From Candidatus Helarchaeota archaeon (GTDB lineage: Archaea; Asgardarchaeota; Lokiarchaeia; Helarchaeales; JABXJV01): a stretch of DNA of 22,858 bases. Positions 14,775 to 20,866 of the stretch are shown in pieces. Under the pieces are notes generated by a model. The model searched no databases, had not been told where the DNA came from, and worked only from the letters and a program-made list of their open reading frames with translations. The number at the start of each line of letters is the position of its first letter. Positions within the stretch are counted from its first letter, which is position 1. The DNA lies in contig JABXJV010000004.1 of NCBI GenBank assembly GCA_013375355.1, forward strand, positions 1-22,858. Direction: 5' to 3'. A program made the position numbers and the translations under genes.

Positions 14775-16076
14775 TTAATTTTCAAGCCCTGGTAAAGTTT
14801 CTTTTATTCTCATAAAAAGTGGAAGAGAAATAATAAAAAAAATAGGAGCAAAGGCAAAAATTACAGTCAAACCAAAGATCGTTGCGATAATTCCACCTAT
14901 TAATGCACCTATCACTTGAGAAACGGTATTTGTTATATTTAATATTCCTAAGAATTTGCCTCTTTTTTCTTCTGGTAATAAATCTTGATGCCAGGCATTA
15001 AGAGGGGTAAGAACTCCAAGTAATACTGTTAGAATTGATGCAAAGGCAAAAACATATAGAACAAGAATTGGCTCAACAGTGGTGTCTAAAAAAGGAATAA
15101 TAAAGAATCCGAAGCAGGATATTATAATTGTTGGAGTTATAAATTTCTTACGTCCATATTTATCAGCATACTTTCCTAATAAATACATCATAAGGAAAGT
15201 AAATGGAGCGGATATACCAAGTATAATAACCATTGTAGTTGTAGAAAACCCCAGATCAAAAATATATATGAATAAAAATGGCAGAATGGTATAAACACCT
15301 GAATTAAAAATTGTAAATGCAAAAACAAATTTATAAAATTCGCGATTCTTTTTAAATTCTTCAATTTTAAATATTTCTTTGAACTCTTGAAAAAAAGGCT
15401 TTTTTGGTGGCAATTCTGAACCTGATTTTTCTTTAATGAATAAGAAACCTACTAAAGAAACAATAAAAAAAACTATTCCTCCTATTAAAAGTATGAAAAT
15501 ATACCCCTCTCTAGTTATTATAGTTCCTGGCCACCTTAAAAGGTCCGGGATCCCAAATATTTCATTAAGTATCAAAGTAGATGCGACTCCAACAACCAAA
15601 CCGATATTTCCAAGTATATTAACGATTCCGTTTGCTCTACCACGATATTCAATATCTACTAAATCTGGGATAAGAGCTCTTTGTGCAACATAATAGGAAT
15701 TAGATGCAATTCCAACAGCAATAACATCAATTATTACTGCCGTTAAGTAATCCTGTGAAAATGGATATATAATCATTGAAATCCCAGCTAATAAACCACC
15801 AAACACCAGAAATGGTCTTCTTCTTCCAAACCTGGATCGTGAGTTATCACTTAATATCCCTAAAAAAAGATGTGATAAAAGACCTGCAAGGGCAGAAAAA
15901 GCCACCATGATTGAAATATATATGTATTCTAACCTGAGAACATGATCTAAGAAAGTGTTAAAAATTTGTGCCTCAAGATAACCAAAAATTTGGGCTGCTG
16001 CATATAGAATTCCTATAATAATAATTTGAAAGATCAGGAAACGGCTTAACTTTTTTTCTCCATCTTTTAATTCCAT
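14775..16076 (-). CDS. Major facilitator superfamily transporter (12 TM, GPH/SLC45-like)
   Basis: 433 residues with about twelve hydrophobic helices in two halves, separated by a charged central loop around residues 215-245 (FIKEKSGSELPPKKPFFQE). The loop between helices 2 and 3 carries GILSDNSRSRFGRRRPF (73-88), the variant of MFS motif A typical of glycoside-pentoside-hexuronide and SLC45 sugar carriers. The second half repeats it as GKYADKYGRKKF. A secondary carrier, possibly for a sugar or sugar conjugate; the substrate cannot be read from sequence. The ATG lies one base after the nreA stop codon, so it is probably co-transcribed with, and translationally coupled to, nreA, although no functional link is obvious. 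Confidence 0.9.
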   Translation of the reverse strand: MELKDGEKKLSRFLIFQIIIIGILYAAAQIFGYLEAQIFNTFLDHVLRLEYIYISIMVAFSALAGLLSHLFLGILSDNSRSRFGRRRPFLVFGGLLAGISMIIYPFSQDYLTAVIIDVIAVGIASNSYYVAQRALIPDLVDIEYRGRANGIVNILGNIGLVVGVASTLILNEIFGIPDLLRWPGTIITREGYIFILLIGGIVFFIVSLVGFLFIKEKSGSELPPKKPFFQEFKEIFKIEEFKKNREFYKFVFAFTIFNSGVYTILPFLFIYIFDLGFSTTTMVIILGISAPFTFLMMYLLGKYADKYGRKKFITPTIIISCFGFFIIPFLDTTVEPILVLYVFAFASILTVLLGVLTPLNAWHQDLLPEEKRGKFLGILNITNTVSQVIGALIGGIIATIFGLTVIFAFAPIFFIISLPLFMRIKETLPGLEN

Positions 16077-16077
16077 T

Positions 16078-17352
16078 CTAATAAACCTTTTTCCTTTCTA
16101 CATAATCAAAAAGAGTTTTTTGGTATTTGATCTGTTCTATTATTTTACTATTTTTAATCCAATGCTTTAAGGAAACTTGAAAAGCTATGCCTATTTCTTT
16201 TAAAGCTGAATTAATATCACTAAACACTTTAGGCTGTATCTTAAGGGCTTTCCTTACAGTCTCTCGAATAACCCAAACTCCTAATGGTACGATATAACCT
16301 GAGGATACTTCTCGAAATATAATGGAAGTCGCTTGTTTTCTAATTTTATTTAAATATTCTGCGACTCCTAATCTTGCAGCATAGTAAGCACCTGTAACAT
16401 TCGAAGCATACGTCTTTCGACCTTGATAGAATTCATAATCATCCATAATTACTGGTGAACTGCTGGGATTAAAAGAAGATTGTGGATTCCAAGTTTCCAA
16501 CATCTCAAATGACCATTCTTTCGGTATGAGGAGGATTTGAAAATGATTATCAAAATGTCTTCCACTAAAAAGAAAATATTGAGAAATTTGGGGATAATCC
16601 TTAATCTTGCTAATTAATTGCTTCGAAATAGTATCATCCGTGGCAGTTATAGCCCATCTTGTAGGAACCAGCTTTCTATTATTCTGTATTCCAAGTAGAC
16701 CCGCAGATAAGATGCGCATAACTTGGGTAACCGTTAAATTATGGCCATAAAGATAATTTACCGCATTAACTGCTTTAAAATCTGTATCAGATACTGCTTT
16801 ATCAACGGGACGATCAATTATTGGATTTTCAGCAACTTTTATTTTTTTTAAAGTTCCCGAAGGCCCAATAGGTGGTGAATGTGAATCATACATCATTCTA
16901 AATGATGGCTCCTTTTCTAATTGAACTTCAGTGTCAACTTTTCTTGAAGATTGAATTATTTCTTGAGAAGTATCGAGTAGTCTACTATTTGTAATTTTAT
17001 TGACATTCATGCGGAAAGAAGTTCTTAATAGTGAGGTCCTGAACTTTACTAAGTCTTCGATTCTATGATCTATCCACCCTAGTTCAGGCTCATCTAAAAT
17101 TTTTATTGAATCACTTCTAATCGACATAGGATTAATCATCGGTCCAATCAAAACATTTGGATACGAATGTCGACCAACAAAGAATGAGGGAGGACTAGCC
17201 CCTTCAAAATCCTTTTTTATTGAAATGCGTTTTAAGGGAATAATAGCTTGCTGTTTTAAAATAATTGGACATTGTGTTTTACCACATAACATTCTGGAAC
17301 CTTTACATCTTACACAAAGTCCCGCTTTAGATGCATCAGGTGGACGAACCAT
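16078..17352 (-). CDS. nreA: Archaeal DNA repair protein NreA
   Basis: Member of the archaeal Nre family (Nre_N plus Nre_C domains), associated with response to DNA damage through PCNA. 424 residues. The N terminus has a zinc site, CVRC-x6-C-x4-C (Cys13, 16, 23, 28). The family core reads FFVGRHSYPNVLIGPM, followed later by VPTRWAITATDD and the C-terminal domain with FYQGRKTYASNVTGAYYAARLGV. The last residues, QKTLFDYV (411-418), fit a PCNA-interacting box (Q-x-x-h-x-x-a-a, with Tyr417-Val418 as the final pair), as in characterised NreA proteins. ATG start, facing the TFB gene divergently across 342 nt; the MFS gene follows immediately. Confidence 0.93.
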   Translation of the reverse strand: MVRPPDASKAGLCVRCKGSRMLCGKTQCPIILKQQAIIPLKRISIKKDFEGASPPSFFVGRHSYPNVLIGPMINPMSIRSDSIKILDEPELGWIDHRIEDLVKFRTSLLRTSFRMNVNKITNSRLLDTSQEIIQSSRKVDTEVQLEKEPSFRMMYDSHSPPIGPSGTLKKIKVAENPIIDRPVDKAVSDTDFKAVNAVNYLYGHNLTVTQVMRILSAGLLGIQNNRKLVPTRWAITATDDTISKQLISKIKDYPQISQYFLFSGRHFDNHFQILLIPKEWSFEMLETWNPQSSFNPSSSPVIMDDYEFYQGRKTYASNVTGAYYAARLGVAEYLNKIRKQATSIIFREVSSGYIVPLGVWVIRETVRKALKIQPKVFSDINSALKEIGIAFQVSLKHWIKNSKIIEQIKYQKTLFDYVERKKVY

Positions 17353-17607
17353 TATGTAAATCTCATTTTGTTATATACTAATCTTCTAATTTATTAATTA
17401 AAAATGAATTTTAAATTTATATTATAATACTGCATTAGATAATTAAAATTTAAATATAATTTTTTGTCAAGTCTCCGATTTTACATAGATTTCACAATAA
17501 TCTTTCTAATTTTTGATTAATTTGCATTAACCTATGAAAATTATTTAAAGGATAAATGATAAAATTAATTATATTTATCAAAAAATCTTGAAATTACTGA
17601 CATATCA

Positions 17608-17623
17608 CCGAAACATTTAAAAA
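17608..17623 (+). promoter_or_regulatory. BRE plus TATA box of tfb (upstream promoter)
   Basis: CCGAAACA immediately followed by TTTAAAAA is a near-textbook archaeal BRE/TATA pair. Initiation about 25 nt downstream (near 17645) gives a leader of about 50 nt that includes the GAGGTG Shine-Dalgarno. Confidence 0.65.
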
Positions 17624-17653
17624 GCATGCCCTTCTTCTAACTTATAAACTTTT

Positions 17654-17667
17654 CGAAAAGTATTTAA
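17654..17667 (+). promoter_or_regulatory. Second BRE/TATA-like pair of tfb
   Basis: CGAAAAG followed by TATTTAA, 46 nt after the first pair. Initiation would fall near 17690, almost at the proposed ATT start, giving a nearly leaderless transcript without the Shine-Dalgarno. Weaker than the upstream pair. Confidence 0.4.
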
Positions 17668-17680
17668 TTCTGTTTTTTTT

Positions 17681-17686
17681 GAGGTG
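17681..17686 (+). promoter_or_regulatory. Shine-Dalgarno that points to an ATT start for tfb
   Basis: GAGGTG sits 8 nt before ATT at 17695, the same spacing as GAGGT to ATG at 13877. The nearest ATG (17702) is 15 nt away and in the wrong frame; the GTG inside this motif is also out of frame and stops after 12 codons. Confidence 0.6.
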
Positions 17687-17694
17687 TTTTTAAA

Positions 17695-18660
17695 ATTTCA
17701 AATGAAAATAACTCCTTCTTAGATAAAACAGACGATTTCAACTCTAATGATGACGAAACCTCAATTTGTCCGGAATGTGGGAGCGTAGAAATTACTAATG
17801 ATGTAACCCGTGGAGAACTTATTTGTAGAAATTGTGGAATGGTCATAAGTGAAAAGCTTATTGATCAAGGTCCTGAATGGAGAGCTTTTAACTTAGAGGA
17901 AAGGGATAAACGAAGCCGTGTAGGGTCCCCCTCAACTTATACTTTACACGATAAAGGTCTATCTACTATGATAGATTGGCATGATAAAGACTCATTTGGA
18001 AAAAAATTGACTCCTAAAAGGCGAGCACAAATATATAGATTAAGAAAATGGCAAATTCGAACAAGAGTTCATAGCTCTATTGATAGAAATTTGGCAATAG
18101 CTATGAGTGAGTTGGATAGACTCAGTAGTCAATTGGGGATCCCACGTGGTGTTAAGGAGAGCTCTGCTGTAATTTACAGGAGGGCTATTGAGAAAAAACT
18201 CATAAGAGGTAGGTCTATTGAAGCTATGGTCGGTGCCTCAATTTATGCTGCCTGTCGTATGAGAAAAATTCCTCGAACTTTGGACGAAATTGCTCGACAT
18301 TCAAGAGTCAATAAGAAGGAATTGGGAAGATGTTACAGATTAATTTTAAGAGAACTAGATGTTCAAATTCCTATCGCCAGTCCAATTGATTTTATTCCAC
18401 GTTTTGGCGCAGAATTAGCTCTTTCCGGACGAACTCAACGTAGAGCGGCCGAAATAGTAATTATGGCACGAAAAAGTGGTATAACTGCTGGCAAAGATCC
18501 TACTGGTTTGGCTGCAGCTTCGATTTATATTTCTGCTATATTAGAGGGTGAACGAAGAACCCAACGAGAAATTGCTGAAATTGTTCACGTCACTGAAGTT
18601 ACAGTTAGAAATAGGTATAAGGAATTAGTAAGAGAACTGAAAATCAGAGTTGATGTGTAA
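17695..18660 (+). CDS. tfb: Transcription initiation factor TFB (TFIIB homologue), apparent ATT start
   Basis: Recruits RNA polymerase to TBP-bound promoters and contacts the BRE. About 321 residues counted from ATT. The zinc ribbon has Cys25, Cys28 (CPEC), Cys44, Cys47 (CRNC), then the reader/linker region with [16 protein letters not shown], and two cyclin-fold repeats: about 115-210 ([16 protein letters not shown]...AAIYAACR-type core) and about 215-310 ([13 protein letters not shown], then the BRE-contacting helix-turn-helix [12 protein letters not shown]). The first ATG in frame is at 17839, within the zinc ribbon after the fourth cysteine, so it cannot be the natural start. Between the in-frame TGA at 17680 and that ATG there is no ATG, GTG or TTG. 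ATT at 17695 is best placed by the Shine-Dalgarno; a one-base indel upstream is the alternative. Confidence 0.93.
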   Translation: MSNENNSFLDKTDDFNSNDDETSICPECGSVEITNDVTRGELICRNCGMVISEKLIDQGPEWRAFNLEERDKRSRVGSPSTYTLHDKGLSTMIDWHDKDSFGKKLTPKRRAQIYRLRKWQIRTRVHSSIDRNLAIAMSELDRLSSQLGIPRGVKESSAVIYRRAIEKKLIRGRSIEAMVGASIYAACRMRKIPRTLDEIARHSRVNKKELGRCYRLILRELDVQIPIASPIDFIPRFGAELALSGRTQRRAAEIVIMARKSGITAGKDPTGLAAASIYISAILEGERRTQREIAEIVHVTEVTVRNRYKELVRELKIRVDV

Positions 18661-18694
18661 GATTAGCCTATACTATATTTTATTTTTCTTATTT

Positions 18695-18994
18695 TTATTG
18701 AACCACAATATTTTCTTCAGCAAAACCTTCTTTTTCAAGGACATCTTTGACTATTTGTCGATGGTCACCTTGTAACACTATATATCCATTTTTATATGAT
18801 CCCCCAGCAGCACAACGATTTTTTAGTCTGACGACTAAATCTTTTAATCGGTTTTGCTCAATCCCCTCGACTATAGTAACAAGTTTACCGTATTTTCGCT
18901 TTTCAACTTTAATCTTAATTTCTTTTTCTTCTTTGGCTATTTCTTTACACATGCACAAATCTTTAGGTAACGAACATTTTGGACAAATTTCTAT
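18695..18994 (-). CDS. Translation initiation factor aIF1 (SUI1/eIF1 homologue), apparent ATA start
   Basis: Small ribosome-bound factor (99 residues) that enforces start-codon selection on the 30S subunit. The SUI1 fold is clear: KRKYGKLVTIVEGIEQNRL, then RLKNRCAAGGSYKNGYIVLQGDHR with the conserved basic loop and GD-HR turn, and FAEENI at the end. The archaeal zinc knuckle EICPKCSLPKDLCMC (Cys4, Cys7, Cys14, Cys16 from ATA) lies in frame upstream of the TTG at 18958, which would cut it in half. No ATG, GTG or TTG exists between the upstream in-frame TAA and the first cysteine. ATA at 18994 gives M-E-I-C-P, the usual archaeal beginning, and AGGAGAG ends 7 nt before it. It is convergent with tfb, with 34 nt between stops. 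Confidence 0.92.
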   Translation of the reverse strand: MEICPKCSLPKDLCMCKEIAKEEKEIKIKVEKRKYGKLVTIVEGIEQNRLKDLVVRLKNRCAAGGSYKNGYIVLQGDHRQIVKDVLEKEGFAEENIVVQ

Positions 18995-19001
18995 ATTTTT
19001 T

Positions 19002-19008
19002 CTCTCCT
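19002..19008 (-). promoter_or_regulatory. Shine-Dalgarno of the aIF1 gene, supporting an ATA start
   Basis: AGGAGAG on the minus strand leaves a 7-nt spacer to ATA at 18994. It is 43 nt from the first canonical start (TTG 18958), too far to serve it. Confidence 0.6.
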
Positions 19009-19217
19009 GGGTTGCTTTTGAAAAAACATCTTATATTGATTATTTTATTTTAATGTTTATTTGTTTGTTATTATTCTTTATATTTCTTATTGTACTTTAT
19101 TAATTCAAATTATTTAAGACTTGTTCGAATTTTTAACATAGAATTGATAACTCATGTCATTAAATATTTGTTTTTGAGCAAAATAAAATAAATGGCGCCG
19201 TATTTGAAATAAAAGTA

Positions 19218-20861
19218 TTGAAATCTGATGAGTTTAAGATATTTAATTTAAAAAATAGAAAATTTGGTGAAATAAAAATAGTTAGAACACTAATTGTAGA
19301 TGCATTAAGGTCCGAAAAGGGAATAAAACGTTTTACTAGGGATTTTATAGGAGCCGGTCCTCGAACTATCGCAGGTATTCTTGAAAGTTATGGAATAAAC
19401 TCAAAAATAATTACACCTGAAAATTTAAATATAAAAGAATTAACAGACTACGATTTATTATTTATAAGTGCAATGACCATCGATCTAATAGCTGTAAATA
19501 AAGTCATTAAAAAGTGGAAGAGATATAATAATAGCCCAATTTTTATTGGAGGTCCAATAACATCTAATCCTTTTGATTTAAAATCTTTAGAATTCAATTT
19601 AGCTTTTATGGGAGAAAGTGAAGAATCACTTGAAAAAATAATCAATTTTGGTCTAAAGGATGGAAAATTGCCCTCATTTTCTGATTTAAAAAAAATTAAC
19701 GGGATATTTTATCGTAAGAATGGTGAAATTATTATTATTAAGCCTAACTCTTATATATCAAAGGAAATGTTAAACAAGTTTCAGCCTTCAATAGAGAGAA
19801 TTACTGATTATCCTTACTATTTTATAGCAAGAGTTTATATTGAATGTATCCGTGGTTGTTCAAATTTTTTACGTCCAACTATTAAATTAAGCGAAAATAT
19901 CGAATGTAATAACTGCGGAAAGTGCAGTGATAGTCTTGACGAAAGATTAGATTGTCCCCAAAATATACCACCCGGATGTGGTTTTTGTTCAGTTCCATCC
20001 GTTTATGGTCCTCCAAGGAGCCGGTCCGTTTCTAATATTGTTAATGAAATCAAGGGATTAATTCGCAAAGGTGTACGAAGATTAGTTCTTGGAGGTTCTG
20101 ATTTTCTGGATTATGAAAGAGAAGAACTAGTTAAACCTTTACCCTTAACTGACCCTTACCATCCGCTTCCCAATAGTGAAAAAATTGAGGAATTATTATC
20201 CGAAATTACTTCGATTCCTGAGGTCAAGAATAATAAAGCCTATATCTTTATTGAAAATATAAAAGCTTGTTTATTCTCAAGAGAAATCGCTAAAATTATT
20301 TCAAAATATCTACCAAATACTTCAGTTTCAATAGGATGTGAATCTGGGTCAAGTGATTATTTAAAATCAATAGGAAAACCTTCATCTGTTGAAGATATAA
20401 TCAAATCAATCCGAATTTGTAAAGAATTTGGTATAAGAACACATTGTTATTTTATTCACGGACTGCCTAACCAAAATATTTCTGTATTAAAAGAAACCAA
20501 AGATTTAATGGAAAATTTAGATAAAATTGGAACTGACAAGATTACAATTTATAGATTTAAGCCTCTTCCAAAGAGCTCTTTTGAGAAATTTAATTATAAA
20601 AGATATAAATTATCAGAACAAATAAAAAAACTGGCAATAAAAATTAATTATAATCGGAAATTGGCTTTAATTGATAAAAAATTTCAAGTTGTCATCGCAG
20701 AACCTCATAAAAGAAATAAAAACGATGGAATTGGATATATTCTAGAAGGCGGTCCAACAGTTTTAATAAAAAATGGAGGAAAATTAATCGGAAAAGAGGT
20801 TATTGTAAGAATTATTAGTGTACTATCTGATAAATTTGTGGAAGGGGAAATTATTAATTAA
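19218..20861 (+). CDS. Radical SAM protein with Rossmann-like N terminus and C-terminal TRAM-like domain
   Basis: 547 residues. Residues 20-180 form a Rossmann-like domain like the B12-binding part of COG1031/B12-type radical SAM enzymes (GPRTIAGILESYGI, YDLLFISAMT, PIFIGGPITSNP), but without the DxHxxG cobalamin motif. The radical SAM core spans about 205-460. Its cluster motif is split: RGC (Cys214; Cys210 also near) then GCGFCSVP (Cys254, Cys257). The 39 residues between carry CNNCGKC...CP (Cys230, 233, 236, 246), similar to a ferredoxin site. GCESGS (373-378) and GLP are the SAM and barrel strands. Residues about 485-545 (VVIAEPHKRN, IGKEVIVRIISVL) look like a TRAM RNA-binding domain, as in methylthiotransferases. 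An RNA-modifying role is an inference. TTG start, no clear Shine-Dalgarno. The WD40 gene follows 5 nt later. Confidence 0.85.
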   Translation: MKSDEFKIFNLKNRKFGEIKIVRTLIVDALRSEKGIKRFTRDFIGAGPRTIAGILESYGINSKIITPENLNIKELTDYDLLFISAMTIDLIAVNKVIKKWKRYNNSPIFIGGPITSNPFDLKSLEFNLAFMGESEESLEKIINFGLKDGKLPSFSDLKKINGIFYRKNGEIIIIKPNSYISKEMLNKFQPSIERITDYPYYFIARVYIECIRGCSNFLRPTIKLSENIECNNCGKCSDSLDERLDCPQNIPPGCGFCSVPSVYGPPRSRSVSNIVNEIKGLIRKGVRRLVLGGSDFLDYEREELVKPLPLTDPYHPLPNSEKIEELLSEITSIPEVKNNKAYIFIENIKACLFSREIAKIISKYLPNTSVSIGCESGSSDYLKSIGKPSSVEDIIKSIRICKEFGIRTHCYFIHGLPNQNISVLKETKDLMENLDKIGTDKITIYRFKPLPKSSFEKFNYKRYKLSEQIKKLAIKINYNRKLALIDKKFQVVIAEPHKRNKNDGIGYILEGGPTVLIKNGGKLIGKEVIVRIISVLSDKFVEGEIIN

Positions 20862-20866
20862 ATATT

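Larger units (their letters stand above)
17353..17694. other. Divergent promoter region between nreA and tfb
   Basis: 342 bases, about three-quarters A+T. The right part holds two BRE/TATA pairs reading towards tfb (17608-17623 and 17654-17667) and the GAGGTG ribosome binding site at 17681-17686. The left part should contain the nreA promoter, but no single TATA box stands out in the AT-rich run. No RNA gene was seen. Confidence 0.5.

Noticed and set aside
18747..19103. 118-codon plus-strand ORF over the aIF1 gene
   Set aside because: Antisense to the conserved SUI1 domain and its zinc knuckle; the hydrophobic tail comes from AT-rich intergenic DNA.
19192..19212. ATG at 19192 as start of the radical SAM gene
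   Set aside because: It is in another frame and stops after six codons; TTG 19218 is the first canonical start in the right frame.
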